Shown: positions 8,087 through 17,960, counted from the stretch's first letter. The stretch is DNA of 53,631 nt from Ignavibacteriae bacterium HGW-Ignavibacteriae-1 (GCA_002839825.1 PGYU01000017.1:1-53631), one strand, 5' to 3'. Translations and numbers: made by a program. Notes: generated by a model not told the origin, from the sequence alone.

Positions 8087-10240
8087 TTATAAAGCTCCTT
8101 TATGGTCATGTTTTTTAAATTTTGAATGTAGCATATTTAGCGAGTCAATTATATTGGATTTAATATGGATAAAATCGTCTATTCCTGCATTTTTGAATTC
8201 TTCAATTTTATCTTTCGGATAACCTGCCAAAATTAGAATTGAATTCGGATTATTTTCTTTCATCATTTTTGCAAAAGTTGGAATAAATTGAGCATATAAA
8301 TCATCATTTGAGCAAAATACATATGCTTTACTTTGCGGAATTGAAGTCAAATCAATATTCTCGACATCTTCAAATCCGGAATAAATATCGCAATCAAATC
8401 CGCCAACTTTGAAAAAATCATTAGAAAAATCAGCTCTTGGTTTGAATTCTTTTAATTTCCCGATACATATTAAAGGTAATTTCGGCAAAGTTCCATTTTC
8501 ATATTTGTAGAGAATTGCTTTTTCGCGAATTTCTTCAAATGGTGCAGATGAGCGATTTAATTCAAAATGTTCAATTTGGCAGTCGAATCCGATATTATGA
8601 ACTAAACTATTGAAAACCTCAGCCATCACAGCACCATTTTCAAAGGCTTTTACCGCCAAATCAATTGCTTGAACCGAGTTTACTTCCAATAAATTTTCAA
8701 ACTCATCCAAGTTTTGGTCAATTAATTCAATATTTCTACTTACCAATTTATTATCATAATCATTTACATATTTTTCGATTACTTCTTGGTCGCACAAAAC
8801 TGAATCGATATCCTTTTGGATTAAAATAGGATATTTATTTGTACCGATAATTACATCTTTACGAATTGCAAGATTGTCGTATCTTGATTTGAAAGTTTTG
8901 CGAACACTTTCAATCAATTGGTTTGATTTGAGACTTTCAAAAATTCCACCGCTTGATTCAATTTTTTGAAATTCATCCCAAGCTATGGTTGCTAATTCCT
9001 CAGTCAAACATTCAATATAATATGAGCCTGCTGCAGGGTCAATCGAATCAGTCAAATGAGATTCGTGCAGTAAAACATTTTGTGTATTTCGGGCTATTCG
9101 ACGCGAAAAATCAGTTGGTGCTCCGTAAACATTGTCAAATGGAGTGACTGTCAAGATGTCGCAAAGTCCCATAATTGCTGAAAATGCTTGTGAAGTGCCG
9201 CGTAAAATATTTACATGTGGGTCGAGAGCAGCGATGTCACGTTCGGATGTTGTAGCGTGAATTGTGATTTTGCAATTTTCCGGTGCAGCTCCAAATTCAT
9301 TAAAAATTTTGGCTGAGATTATTCTAGCGGCTCTTAGTTTTGCTAATTCCATAAAATAATTTGTGCCAACTGATAATCCTACGATGAATTTCTCGGCAAG
9401 ATTATTAATGTCAATTTCGCGGGCTTGCATTTGATTACAATATTCCGTCAGAACCGATGCCATATACGCAAGCTCATGAACAGCACTTCCGCCTTCGTCA
9501 TGAATGTGATTGGTCGCTACGCTTATCGTTTTGATTTGCGGAAATTCAGCAACTGCCTTCTTAGTAATTACCGCCATTTCATCGTATAGTCTTTCCAAAG
9601 CCACCGGCAAAGTGCCTTCAATACAGAGTTCTTTCAAAGGGTCGCAGACGATTGAAGCTTTTACTTGACTACTATCCTCAGATTTACTCTTCAAATATGC
9701 TACGAGAAGAGCAAATGCCGGCAATGACGCTAATCCCGCATCAATATGAATAGGGTAGAGCTTCAAATCAATTCCGTGGAGCGCTTTTTCCATATCTCCC
9801 AAATCCGAAATCATGTTCGCATAGCCCCAAATATCGTCTTCGTTGAAATCCTCATACATTGCAATTGCTTTGTCGAAGTTCAGCCTGATTGAGTTTTGTC
9901 CGTTTGCCAAGTCATTTTTCAGAGCTTTATTAACATTTTCACAGTCGGCGTAGGGAATGTTTTGACTTATTTCCCAACTTGATTTTTTGAATCCCGCGGG
10001 ATTTGCTCCGCGACTGAAAGGGTAAAATCCGGGCAAATTCGCCAAGAACGAAGTGCTTGCCCTGTCTTCTTTGTTGTAAATCGGTTTTAACTTGATGCCT
10101 TCGTATGTGTCCGTAAACATCAACTTATCAAAGGGAGCACCCTTCAGAGCAGCTTCTGCCTCAGACTTCCACTGTTCATAGTTTGCTTCGTCAAATTCGC
10201 TAAAAAAATTATCGAAGTTCGTTTCCATTATTTTTCTCAT
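8087..10240 (-). CDS. mcmA: Methylmalonyl-CoA mutase, small subunit
   Basis: A 717-residue paralogue of the large subunit that forms the heterodimer with it. It shares the barrel (for example [19 protein letters not shown]) but its C-terminal domain lacks the DxHxxG cobalamin-binding motif, as expected for the non-catalytic partner. The gene directly precedes the large subunit with a one-base gap. An alternative ATG four codons downstream at 10228 (METNFDNFF) looks more like family N-termini, so the true start may be there. An inverted repeat and a promoter-like box lie 20-55 bases upstream. Confidence 0.93.
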   Translation of the reverse strand: MRKIMETNFDNFFSEFDEANYEQWKSEAEAALKGAPFDKLMFTDTYEGIKLKPIYNKEDRASTSFLANLPGFYPFSRGANPAGFKKSSWEISQNIPYADCENVNKALKNDLANGQNSIRLNFDKAIAMYEDFNEDDIWGYANMISDLGDMEKALHGIDLKLYPIHIDAGLASLPAFALLVAYLKSKSEDSSQVKASIVCDPLKELCIEGTLPVALERLYDEMAVITKKAVAEFPQIKTISVATNHIHDEGGSAVHELAYMASVLTEYCNQMQAREIDINNLAEKFIVGLSVGTNYFMELAKLRAARIISAKIFNEFGAAPENCKITIHATTSERDIAALDPHVNILRGTSQAFSAIMGLCDILTVTPFDNVYGAPTDFSRRIARNTQNVLLHESHLTDSIDPAAGSYYIECLTEELATIAWDEFQKIESSGGIFESLKSNQLIESVRKTFKSRYDNLAIRKDVIIGTNKYPILIQKDIDSVLCDQEVIEKYVNDYDNKLVSRNIELIDQNLDEFENLLEVNSVQAIDLAVKAFENGAVMAEVFNSLVHNIGFDCQIEHFELNRSSAPFEEIREKAILYKYENGTLPKLPLICIGKLKEFKPRADFSNDFFKVGGFDCDIYSGFEDVENIDLTSIPQSKAYVFCSNDDLYAQFIPTFAKMMKENNPNSILILAGYPKDKIEEFKNAGIDDFIHIKSNIIDSLNMLHSKFKKHDHKGAL
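8095..8101 (-). promoter_or_regulatory. Shine-Dalgarno site fixing the large-subunit start
   Basis: On the minus strand this reads AAAGGAG, 9 bases before the ATG at 8085 and inside the last codons of the small subunit. It decides between that start and the upstream candidate at 8109, and indicates translational coupling of the two subunits. Confidence 0.8.
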
Positions 10241-10260
10241 ATTTTCAAAATTATGACAAT

Positions 10261-10293
10261 TCTATAATTCAAAATTACGAAATAAATTATAGA
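10261..10293. promoter_or_regulatory. Inverted repeat overlapping a promoter-like box before the mutase genes
   Basis: TCTATAATT (10261-10269) and AATTATAGA (10285-10293) are perfect 9-base inverted arms separated by 15 bases. Between them, on the minus strand, lies TAATTTTG (10270-10277), a match to the Bacteroidota -7 consensus. A further palindrome, CACAATTGTG, is at 10309-10318. The arrangement fits a regulator binding across the core promoter, but no regulator is identified and AT-rich sequence makes such repeats easier to form. Confidence 0.45.
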
Positions 10294-10348
10294 TAATGAA
10301 AATATTGTCACAATTGTGTTATTAAAACACCACTTTTAGGTTGGAAAT

Positions 10349-10389
10349 AAAAAAAACTGTCATAAAAATCGCTTGATTTCGATGACAGT
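10349..10389 (-). terminator. Intrinsic terminator after queA
   Basis: ACTGTCAT (10356-10363) pairs perfectly with ATGACAGT (10382-10389), with an inner AAATC/GATTT pairing. On the minus strand the stem is followed by eight T. It begins about 20 bases past the queA stop and separates the htpG-queA unit from the mutase genes. Confidence 0.88.
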
Positions 10390-10412
10390 CTTAAAAACTA
10401 TGAGGAAAGGGC

Positions 10413-11456
10413 TTATATAATCAGCATCGCATCGCCATAGGCATGAAATCTGTAGTCATTTTTCATTGCTTTTTTGTAGGCATTATGCAAATTCTCAGTG
10501 CCGGCAAATGTGGCAGCTAAGAGAAACGATGGTGTCTCCGATGGATGGAAGTTTGTGATGAATCGTGTTGCAATTTTGAAATCGTAAGGAGGATAGATGA
10601 AACGGTCTGTCCAGCCTTTGTTGGGTTTGACTGCTCCGGTTGTCAAAACTGATGATTCCATTGCTCTTACTACGCTACATCCGGCAGCGTAAACATTCTT
10701 TTTCGATTTCAAAGTGATATTAATTTTTTCTGCCGTTTCGCGCGAAATTTCAAAATACTCCGAATACATTCTGTGTTTGGTCAAATCTTCGACTTCAATT
10801 TTCTCGAAGATACCTTGACCAATATTCATGACTATTTTGGCGATTCTTACGCCTTTGTCTTCGAGTGCTTGGATTAATTCTTCGGAAAAGTGCAATCCTG
10901 CAGTAGGTGGAGCGATAGATGACAAATATTTATCATTTGCGAAAACGCATTGATAAGTTTGCTTGTCGTGTTCTTCAGGTGTACGCTTAATGTATTCCGG
11001 TAGTGGCATTTCGCCGATTCTTTCGATTACATCGAAAAGATTACCATCGTAGCTGAACCTTACTGTACGTCCACGTGAAGTAGTGTTGTCAATTACTTCG
11101 CAATAAAAGGCGCCATTGTCGAAATAGATTTTGTTCCCAATCCTCACTTTGCGAGCCGGCTCTACCAAGACATCCCAGATTCTATCTTCACGTTTTAGCT
11201 CTCTTAGGAGTAGGACTTCAATCGTAGCATTAGTTTTTTCTTTAGTTCCGAAAAGTCGTGCCGGGAAGACTTTGGTCTCGTTCAACACAATTACGTCACC
11301 TTTTTGGAAAATGTCTAATATCTTGTCGAACTTCGTGTCCTCAGTTTCACCGGTTTGACGGTTCAAGACCATCAATTTAGATGAATCTCGTGGGTCTGCG
11401 GGAAATTTCGCGACTGCATTTTTCGTAATTGTGTATTTGAATTCTGACAACTTCAT
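10413..11456 (-). CDS. queA: S-adenosylmethionine:tRNA ribosyltransferase-isomerase
   Basis: A 347-residue QueA, which transfers and isomerises the ribosyl part of SAM onto 7-aminomethyl-7-deazaguanine in tRNA to give epoxyqueuosine. It is full length. Family segments are clear: KFPADPRDSSKLMVLNRQTG near the N-terminus, the stretch APPTAGLHFSEELI, and a C-terminal NFHPSETPSFLLAATFAG. It follows htpG on the same strand with a 29-base gap, so the two are probably cotranscribed, and a strong terminator follows. No other queuosine gene is in the window. Confidence 0.96.
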   Translation of the reverse strand: MKLSEFKYTITKNAVAKFPADPRDSSKLMVLNRQTGETEDTKFDKILDIFQKGDVIVLNETKVFPARLFGTKEKTNATIEVLLLRELKREDRIWDVLVEPARKVRIGNKIYFDNGAFYCEVIDNTTSRGRTVRFSYDGNLFDVIERIGEMPLPEYIKRTPEEHDKQTYQCVFANDKYLSSIAPPTAGLHFSEELIQALEDKGVRIAKIVMNIGQGIFEKIEVEDLTKHRMYSEYFEISRETAEKINITLKSKKNVYAAGCSVVRAMESSVLTTGAVKPNKGWTDRFIYPPYDFKIATRFITNFHPSETPSFLLAATFAGTENLHNAYKKAMKNDYRFHAYGDAMLII

Positions 11457-11485
11457 AAGTAATTCCCTATATATATTTTTTTAGT

Positions 11486-13351
11486 TTAAATCTTATTTGT
11501 AGCGTGCAACATCATCTCATTTGCACGTTTCGTAAATTCGCTTACTTCGATGGATTGTCCATCGTTCAGCATTGCAATATCGAATATCTGTAAAATTGTA
11601 AGTTTCAATATCTCATTATCCGGTTCGGAGCTAAGTTTTTCCGATAAATTTTTCAAAATCGGATGTTCTGTGTTCAATTCTAAAATTCTCTTTGAGGCTA
11701 TGAATTCCTTATCCATCATTTTCATCATTTTTTCCATCTGCGGGTCTAAAGAATTTTTCCCTACAACTAATGACGCTACAGAATCAACTAATCGTTTAGA
11801 TTGAATTACATCTTCGACTTTATCGCCCAACACTTCTTTTGCGAATGTGATAATGGTTTTTACATCGTCATTTTCCGGATTCTCGTTTTCAGATTTGGCT
11901 TCAGGTATGGAAATATCTGCTTTTTCGATTGATATAAGATTCTTGCCATCATAATCGAAAATATACGGTATGGTGAACAAATCAACAGGGTCGAGCAAGT
12001 AAAGCACTTCTATGTCGTGCTTTTTGAAATATTCCATATTGGGGTTGCGGTCAACTTCGTTTCGATAATTACCCATTATATAAAATATTTCGCTTTGTTC
12101 AGTTCTCATATTCGACACATAACGATTAAGTGAAGTGAACTCTCCTGATGCTGTTTTGGAAGATTCAAATCGCAATAGTTCTACGATTTTGCTTTTGTTT
12201 GTGTAATCTTGATTAACGCCTGTTTTGAATAATGCACCAAATTGATTGAAGAATTTGTCGTACTTTTCAGGCTCTTTTGTGGACATTTCGTCAAGATGAG
12301 CCAGCATTTTACTAGTAATGATTTGCTTAATTTTCGCCATTACAGGGCTTGACTGAGTTACTTCACGAGAGACGTTCAAAGGCAAATCTTCAGTGTCAAC
12401 CACACCGCGAATGAATCGCAAATATTCGGGCAATAAATCTTTAGGGTCGTCTTGGATGAAAATCTTGTTAGAATATAAATGCAAATTTTTATCGGTTATA
12501 TCGCGAAATAGATTTGCCGGAGCTATTTGTGGTATGAAAAGAAGAGCTTTGAAATTAATATTGCCCTCGAGATTGAGATGCAAATGGGTGAGAGGTTCTT
12601 GGTAATCACCGCTTAAAAATTTGTAAAACTCGTTCAGTTCCTCAGTTGAAATCTCATCCTTGCGTTTGTGCCAAAGAGCTTGAACCTTGTTTACTTCTTC
12701 ATCGTTCACGTAAATCGGGAAATCAACAAAGTTAGAATATTTCTTGAGTAATTGCTTAATGCTCGTTTCATCAGCAAAGTGATGATATTCCTCTTTCAGC
12801 TTGAATGTTATACTCGTACCGCGATTTCTATCTTCAATCGGTTCAATTTCAAATCCATATTCGCCGCTTGATTTCCACCTATAGCTTTTGGAATCTTCAG
12901 CAGCATATCGTGATTCTACTACAACTTCGTCTGTAACCATAAAAACTGAGTAAAATCCTACGCCGAATTGACCAATGAGATTAGCATCAACGCTTTTACC
13001 GGATTCTTTTAATTTGCTTATTAATTCTGCGGTTCCTGATTTGGCAATTGTCCCCAAATGTTTGACCATATCTTCATGAGTCATACCGATTCCGGTATCT
13101 TCGATTGTCAGACTTTTGGCGTCTTTATCAACATGAATGCTGATTTTCAGTTCGCTTTCAGGATTTATAATGTTCGAATCGGTCAATTTCATGAAGCGTA
13201 CTTTATTAAGTGCGTCAGAGGAGTTTGATACTAATTCACGGAGAAAAACTTCAGGGTTGGTATATAATGAGTGAATGATTATATTGAGCAATTGCTTCAT
13301 TTCCGCTCTAAATTCAAAAGTTCCCGATTGCTCTGTAGATACTTGACTCAT
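11486..13351 (-). CDS. htpG: Hsp90-family chaperone HtpG
   Basis: A 621-residue bacterial Hsp90. The GHKL ATP-binding domain contains ELVSNSSDALNK, EDTGIGMT and GQFGVGFYSVFMV. The middle domain (DLPLNVSREVTQ) and the C-terminal dimerisation region follow in normal order, and the length is typical. It is cytosolic and helps fold client proteins under stress. It is divergent from the PBP4-type gene across 160 bases that contain an inverted repeat at 13390-13416; I see no CIRCE element. Confidence 0.97.
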   Translation of the reverse strand: MSQVSTEQSGTFEFRAEMKQLLNIIIHSLYTNPEVFLRELVSNSSDALNKVRFMKLTDSNIINPESELKISIHVDKDAKSLTIEDTGIGMTHEDMVKHLGTIAKSGTAELISKLKESGKSVDANLIGQFGVGFYSVFMVTDEVVVESRYAAEDSKSYRWKSSGEYGFEIEPIEDRNRGTSITFKLKEEYHHFADETSIKQLLKKYSNFVDFPIYVNDEEVNKVQALWHKRKDEISTEELNEFYKFLSGDYQEPLTHLHLNLEGNINFKALLFIPQIAPANLFRDITDKNLHLYSNKIFIQDDPKDLLPEYLRFIRGVVDTEDLPLNVSREVTQSSPVMAKIKQIITSKMLAHLDEMSTKEPEKYDKFFNQFGALFKTGVNQDYTNKSKIVELLRFESSKTASGEFTSLNRYVSNMRTEQSEIFYIMGNYRNEVDRNPNMEYFKKHDIEVLYLLDPVDLFTIPYIFDYDGKNLISIEKADISIPEAKSENENPENDDVKTIITFAKEVLGDKVEDVIQSKRLVDSVASLVVGKNSLDPQMEKMMKMMDKEFIASKRILELNTEHPILKNLSEKLSSEPDNEILKLTILQIFDIAMLNDGQSIEVSEFTKRANEMMLHATNKI

Positions 13352-13389
13352 AATTGTAATTTAAACAAATTGTTAAACATAACAAAATA

Positions 13390-13416
13390 ATGAAATTCCG
13401 AAATCCGAAATTTCAT
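13390..13416. promoter_or_regulatory. Inverted repeat in the htpG/dacB divergent region
   Basis: ATGAAATT (13390-13397) and AATTTCAT (13409-13416) are perfect 8-base arms around an 11-base spacer that itself holds a tandem CCGAAAT repeat. It lies about 40 bases upstream of htpG. It could be an operator or a hairpin in the htpG leader. It is not the CIRCE sequence. Confidence 0.35.
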
Positions 13417-13452
13417 ATTGCTTTGTGACGAAATGCTTATATGTATATTGAA

Positions 13453-13481
13453 TTTGGTTTGAAAATTTAATAGTATTTTTG
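13453..13481 (+). promoter_or_regulatory. Possible promoter of the PBP4-type gene
   Basis: TTTG (13453-13456) and TATTTTTG (13474-13481) resemble the Bacteroidota -33 and -7 elements, but the spacer is 17 bases rather than 19-20. It ends 30 bases upstream of the ATG at 13512. Confidence 0.35.
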
Positions 13482-13511
13482 AAGATTGATAAATTTTAAA
13501 AATTTGCGAAT

Positions 13512-15026
13512 ATGTTCAAATTATGCAATTTCATATTTCTGATAATGCTGGTGGGCAATGTTTATACAGCTCGTATATTTGCCCAAGAGAGCATTGATAC
13601 AGTTCCACAGGTCAATCCTTTGCAGGAGCTAAGGAATGATTTGGACGCTTTGATTGAAAGCCCTGACATGTCCAACGCTATTATTGGAGCATGTGTCCAA
13701 TCCATCGAATCGGGCGAGATGTTTTACAGATTGAACGAATCTAAAAATCTGATACCCGCATCAACTATCAAGATTGTTACTTCAATTGCGGCTCTTGATT
13801 ACTTTGGACCGGATTTCCGCTTCCAGACTAATATGTATTTAGACGGTGTGATTCAAGAAAATGGCGAGTATCACGGCAATGTGATTATTCGAGGTTCGGG
13901 AGACCCAACTATGTCGGAATATTTCTATGCCGAACCAATCAAAATTATCGAAGCTTTCGCAAAACAATTGGATTCTCTCGGAATCAGCACTATCAAAGGA
14001 AACATAATCGGCGATGATTCATATTTTGATAATATATATTATGGTCCCGGTTGGTCGTGGGACGATTTTATGTATCCATTTTCAGCTCAAATCAGTGCTC
14101 TATCCATTAATGACAATTCAATTTCATTAGAGATTACACCGGGCGATTCGGTTAATTCTTTATCAAAATATACCCTTATACCCGAAAATAATTTGGCTCG
14201 AATATTCAATTATGTGATGACAAGTGAACCAGACAAAATAACAGACATAATCACAGCAAGAGATTTCAAGAGCAATTATATCGAAATTTATGGTAATATC
14301 GCATTTGATTCCACGAAAAAAAGGACTCATGTGCAAAAAATCGCCATTGACAATCCAACAATGTTTTTCTTAGAGTTGTTCAAATCGTCATTGTCAAAGT
14401 TCCGCATAAGGCATAATGGAGCTTTGTTGCCAATTTCGATGTCGCAAAATCCAATATTATACACTAATCTGCTTCCGATTTATACTCACGTATCGCCACC
14501 TTTACTGGAAATACTAAAGGTAGTCAATGCCGAAAGTCATAATTTTTGTGCTGAAATGTTGTTGAAAACACTTGCTAAAGAAACTCAAGGTGAAGGTTCT
14601 TTTGATAAAGGCACGGATTATTTATTAAAGTATCTCAAGTCAAACAGCATAACCTCAGATAATATCAGGATTGTTGATGGCTCGGGATTGTCAAGGTTTA
14701 ATCTATTCACACCCAGAAATTTCGTTACCTTGTTGAATAATATTTACCGTTCAAATTATCGCGAACAATTTGTCAAAACTCTTGCCGAACCCGGGGAAGA
14801 AGGTACTTTGTTGAGGCGAATGAAACGCAGCCGGGCTGAAAATAACGTAAAAGCTAAGACCGGCTCAATGAACAATATATCATCAATCTGCGGTTACGTT
14901 ACAACAAGGGACAATGAAGTGCTTGCATTTTCGATTATGATGCTAAACTTCACTGCCCCGTTAACTACTGCACAAAATTTACAAGACCTGATTCTGATGC
15001 GTCTTTCGAGTTTCAGCCGCAAGTAA
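13512..15026 (+). CDS. dacB: D-alanyl-D-alanine carboxypeptidase/endopeptidase, PBP4 (DacB) type
   Basis: A 504-residue exported penicillin-binding protein of peptidase family S13, with an N-terminal signal peptide ending near residue 25. The three active-site motifs are in order: STIK (Ser84 to Lys87), SHN (342-344) and KTG (449-451). The long insert between the first two motifs is typical of class C PBPs. It trims or cleaves D-Ala cross-links in periplasmic peptidoglycan. It is a single gene, divergent from htpG and convergent with the FG-GAP gene 11 bases away. Confidence 0.93.
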   Translation: MFKLCNFIFLIMLVGNVYTARIFAQESIDTVPQVNPLQELRNDLDALIESPDMSNAIIGACVQSIESGEMFYRLNESKNLIPASTIKIVTSIAALDYFGPDFRFQTNMYLDGVIQENGEYHGNVIIRGSGDPTMSEYFYAEPIKIIEAFAKQLDSLGISTIKGNIIGDDSYFDNIYYGPGWSWDDFMYPFSAQISALSINDNSISLEITPGDSVNSLSKYTLIPENNLARIFNYVMTSEPDKITDIITARDFKSNYIEIYGNIAFDSTKKRTHVQKIAIDNPTMFFLELFKSSLSKFRIRHNGALLPISMSQNPILYTNLLPIYTHVSPPLLEILKVVNAESHNFCAEMLLKTLAKETQGEGSFDKGTDYLLKYLKSNSITSDNIRIVDGSGLSRFNLFTPRNFVTLLNNIYRSNYREQFVKTLAEPGEEGTLLRRMKRSRAENNVKAKTGSMNNISSICGYVTTRDNEVLAFSIMMLNFTAPLTTAQNLQDLILMRLSSFSRK

Positions 15027-15037
15027 ACCGTTAATTC

Positions 15038-17452
15038 TTAATTCGCAACAATGAATTTGTGCGAATAAATTACATTGTTCGTTGTATATCTCAGAACGTA
15101 GGCGCCGTTCGGCAAATCTTTACCGTTCAAATTTACTAGATGATTACCCGATTCTGTGAATTCATTTTTCAGACTCATAATTTCAATCCCTGACATATCG
15201 TAAATACTTAAATTTACATTTCCGGCGTAAGATACGTTATATTCAATCGTTGAATTTCCGGTTACAGGGTTGGGATAAATGCTTACGTGGCGATTGGCAA
15301 TATTCTCGCTCACGCTCGTTCCACCTGATTGAGGAATCAAATCTATATTGCCTTCATAATCAATCGAATAAGTTTTGTTGACGAGCAAATCATCGAATGT
15401 TAGTTCATGTCCATCAGAGAATCTCACTACTACGCTCACAATGTTTTCAGCATCGCCCAGACCAAAATGCAAATCGTTGCTGCTTTGCGATGCTCTGGCA
15501 TTAAGAACTGAACCCGGGAGAAATCTATGAAATTGTTTTGAACCAATATCAACTGTGATTTTACTGCCGTAACCTGAGGAATTTACAGTTGAATCAGCTT
15601 TTCCCTTCACTTTAAAGTTTATATAATTGGAATTCTGGGCAACGTTATTTTTGAATAACTTGACATAATCATTGGAACTCGCTACAAGTATATCCATTTT
15701 GCCGTCTCGGTTGTAATCAATTCTGACAGGCGACCATGCCCCGTGAATATATGCACCCCATTGCCAAGTATTATCTTCGAGTTGATGCAAATAATCAGCA
15801 CCTAAATTTCTGTAAAAGCGTGTGTTTTTTGCTTTGCCCGCATCTTTTGCATAATAAGCGTATTGGCAGTGTACTAAATCCAAATAACCGTCATTATCAA
15901 TATCAAGCCAAGCTGCACCTGCGTTCATTTCGTAGAACTGAAGTCTTGATTTTTCGGTGACATCTTCAAATTTGTTATTCTCGTTTATCTTATTTTCCAA
16001 TAGTAATGAGCGGTTGGATGACAAAGCTCTCTCGTCAGGGTGTCCCAAATTGCCAACTACTAAGTCGAGGTCGCCGTCATTGTCATAATCGCCCCAATCA
16101 GAGCCCATTCCATGCCCGAAATATTGTGGCGAATATGTCGCAACGCCTCGCGCACCTGTTGATGCGCCGACTTCCGTAAAGGTGCCATTTCCATTATTGC
16201 GATAGAGCAAATCAGGAGCTAAACGATATGTAGCAACAAAAATATCCGGCAATCCATCGTCATTATAATCAGTTATGCTTGCTCCCCAACAATCATAATA
16301 GGGAGCAGGTTCACCGGCAGCGATTCCTGCTTTAACGGTTACATTCTCAAATTTCCTATTTCCCAAGTTTCTGAATAATTGGTCGGGATAAAAAGTTTCA
16401 GTCCCGCCTTCCTCTTTCCGACCATAAGCTATGAATAAATCCAACAATCCGTCCATATCATAATCAATCCACATCGGAGATACAGTAGGAGCATTCATAA
16501 CCACTGTCGGGTCAGTATCTTCGGTGAAAGTTCCATCGCCATTACCGAAGTAAATTTTGTCATTGTCCCATCCACGCACAGCGAAAAAATCCAAATAGCC
16601 GTCGTTGTCAATATCGCCCCAAATTGTGCCCGAATTTGATACATTTATGCTACTCGACACATTTGTAAATGTGCCATTTCTGTTGTTTTTGAAGAAATGT
16701 CCTCCGGCAATTGCAATATCGTCCAATCCATCATTATTCCAATCGGCAACACTTGCGATTGCAGATTTAATTGGATTGCCCGCATTATCAACGAGTCCTG
16801 CCTCGATTGTAACATCAATCAAAGTTGGGTTGGGTGCAGGCAATGGTTTGCCTTCAGAATCAACATTGTCATATTCGATTTGCACTCCTGCCATATATGA
16901 GCCCGGTGTGGCGCTGGCAATAGTACCTCTCAAATTATAAAATTGAGGATTTGGTCGAAAAACATCTGCTAAAAATGATGTAACATTGTTCTGTGCCTGT
17001 GCTTTTGTGTCCACACCAAAGTAGGGTCCGCCCGGCTTGATTAAATGTTGAACTCCGATTGAGTTGATTCCACCGGATTTCAGATTCAAATATTCCACAT
17101 CTAATTCGTGCCAACCTTGCTGCCCGGTATAATCAATTATGAAGCCAGCATAGGAATTTATATATCTGCAAAAAATAGATGGAGGAAATGTTGGTCCGTC
17201 AGTTGGGTCGCCTACAATCCAAATTGTGTCCTTCTTGGCAACTGTGCCCGTGAGATAAATGAACACTTTTTTAATTTGACCGGGCGCGGGAGCTCGGATG
17301 ATAACTGTTTCTTCCCAATCGTTCCGGGTTCCGTCAGCAAAAGAACCTGCCAAGTTTCCGTTATCCACATGAAAATTGCCCGGTTGTTGGGCTTCCAACA
17401 TACCAATTGTAGCAAAGCAAAGCAAAATAGAAGTGAGTAATATTTTCATCAT
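15038..17452 (-). CDS. Secreted FG-GAP/VCBS-repeat protein with ASPIC/UnbV and T9SS sorting domains
   Basis: An 804-residue exported protein. After a signal peptide and an N-terminal domain come many FG-GAP/VCBS repeats rich in calcium-binding loops such as DWNNDGLDD, DIDNDGYLD and DYDNDGDLD, predicting a beta-propeller. An ASPIC/UnbV-like domain follows (HFGLGDAENIVSVVVRFSDG). The last 80 residues begin IYPNPVTGN and match a type A T9SS C-terminal sorting domain. The ATG at 17452 gives a clean signal peptide; the longer upstream reading adds an atypical hydrophobic leader. Likely cell-surface or released; the substrate is unknown. Confidence 0.88.
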   Translation of the reverse strand: MMKILLTSILLCFATIGMLEAQQPGNFHVDNGNLAGSFADGTRNDWEETVIIRAPAPGQIKKVFIYLTGTVAKKDTIWIVGDPTDGPTFPPSIFCRYINSYAGFIIDYTGQQGWHELDVEYLNLKSGGINSIGVQHLIKPGGPYFGVDTKAQAQNNVTSFLADVFRPNPQFYNLRGTIASATPGSYMAGVQIEYDNVDSEGKPLPAPNPTLIDVTIEAGLVDNAGNPIKSAIASVADWNNDGLDDIAIAGGHFFKNNRNGTFTNVSSSINVSNSGTIWGDIDNDGYLDFFAVRGWDNDKIYFGNGDGTFTEDTDPTVVMNAPTVSPMWIDYDMDGLLDLFIAYGRKEEGGTETFYPDQLFRNLGNRKFENVTVKAGIAAGEPAPYYDCWGASITDYNDDGLPDIFVATYRLAPDLLYRNNGNGTFTEVGASTGARGVATYSPQYFGHGMGSDWGDYDNDGDLDLVVGNLGHPDERALSSNRSLLLENKINENNKFEDVTEKSRLQFYEMNAGAAWLDIDNDGYLDLVHCQYAYYAKDAGKAKNTRFYRNLGADYLHQLEDNTWQWGAYIHGAWSPVRIDYNRDGKMDILVASSNDYVKLFKNNVAQNSNYINFKVKGKADSTVNSSGYGSKITVDIGSKQFHRFLPGSVLNARASQSSNDLHFGLGDAENIVSVVVRFSDGHELTFDDLLVNKTYSIDYEGNIDLIPQSGGTSVSENIANRHVSIYPNPVTGNSTIEYNVSYAGNVNLSIYDMSGIEIMSLKNEFTESGNHLVNLNGKDLPNGAYVLRYTTNNVIYSHKFIVAN

Positions 17453-17534
17453 AGCAATTCCCAAAGAAGTTTCTAAACACAATCTTAAAAATAGCAAAAA
17501 AAATGTCAATTTTCAAAGAAAATCGCAAAATAGC

Positions 17535-17561
17535 AAAAAAAAAGGCTCTCATGAGAGAGCC
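17535..17561 (-). terminator. Intrinsic terminator after the RRM gene
   Basis: GGCTCTC (17544-17550) and GAGAGCC (17555-17561) form a perfect 7-base stem with a 4-base loop. On the minus strand the stem is followed by nine T. It lies 40 bases beyond the stop of the RNA-binding protein gene. Confidence 0.9.
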
Positions 17562-17600
17562 GTGTGCTTTAAATAGTCTTAGGATAAACGAAAGATTGGA

Positions 17601-17843
17601 TTAATCTCTTTGTCTGGCTTCGTTAACTTTGATGTTTCTTCCATCAAATTCTTTGTCGTTTAATTGGTCAATAGCGGCTTGTCCACCATCATTGTCCATT
17701 TCGATAAAGCCGTAGCCTTTGCGTCTGCCGGTTTCGCGGTCAGTTATAAGTTTGACTGATTGAACCTCTCCGTATTCTTCGAACAAACGTCTAAGAGACT
17801 CTTCACTAGTTCTGTAATTCAAATTACCAACATAAATATTCAT
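17601..17843 (-). CDS. RRM-domain RNA-binding protein
   Basis: An 80-residue single-RRM protein of the bacterial glycine-rich RNA-binding type. RNP2 is IYVGNL (residues 3-8) and RNP1 is KGYGFIEM, with the aromatic residues that stack on RNA. The ATG at 17843 follows AAAGGG and yields the usual N-terminus MNIYVGNLNY; a longer reading from 17900 adds a nonfamily hydrophobic leader and is rejected. Such proteins are often cold-induced in bacteria. The 5' leader of about 110 bases holds a hairpin (17885-17900), and a strong terminator follows, so it is a single-gene unit. Confidence 0.92.
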   Translation of the reverse strand: MNIYVGNLNYRTSEESLRRLFEEYGEVQSVKLITDRETGRRKGYGFIEMDNDGGQAAIDQLNDKEFDGRNIKVNEARQRD

Positions 17844-17884
17844 AGAAAACCCTTTGAAAAAAAAAATAATACAAAAATAAAAAC

Positions 17885-17900
17885 TTGAGTTTATACTCAA
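17885..17900 (-). promoter_or_regulatory. Hairpin with U-rich tail in the leader of the RRM gene
   Basis: TTGAGT and ACTCAA form a perfect 6-base stem with a 4-base loop, inside the predicted leader of the RRM gene. On the minus strand a T-rich stretch follows before the ribosome-binding site. It resembles a weak attenuator or a temperature-sensitive leader structure. Function is inferred only from position. Confidence 0.4.
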
Positions 17901-17960
17901 AAATTAAAAACAAAATGCTCTAAATGCACATAGAAATCCTAAAAAGCTATTTAAGCATTA

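Noticed and set aside
8086-8109. Upstream start for the large mutase subunit
   Set aside because: The AAAGGAG site lies between 8109 and the ATG at 8085 at ideal distance from the latter, and the shorter start follows the small-subunit stop by one base.
10241-10412. Cobalamin riboswitch upstream of the B12-dependent mutase
   Set aside because: The region is only about 110 bases before the queA terminator, AT-rich, and has no conserved B12-box-like segment.
13352-13511. CIRCE element controlling htpG
   Set aside because: The inverted repeat present (ATGAAATT with 11-base spacer) does not match TTAGCACTC-N9-GAGTGCTAA.
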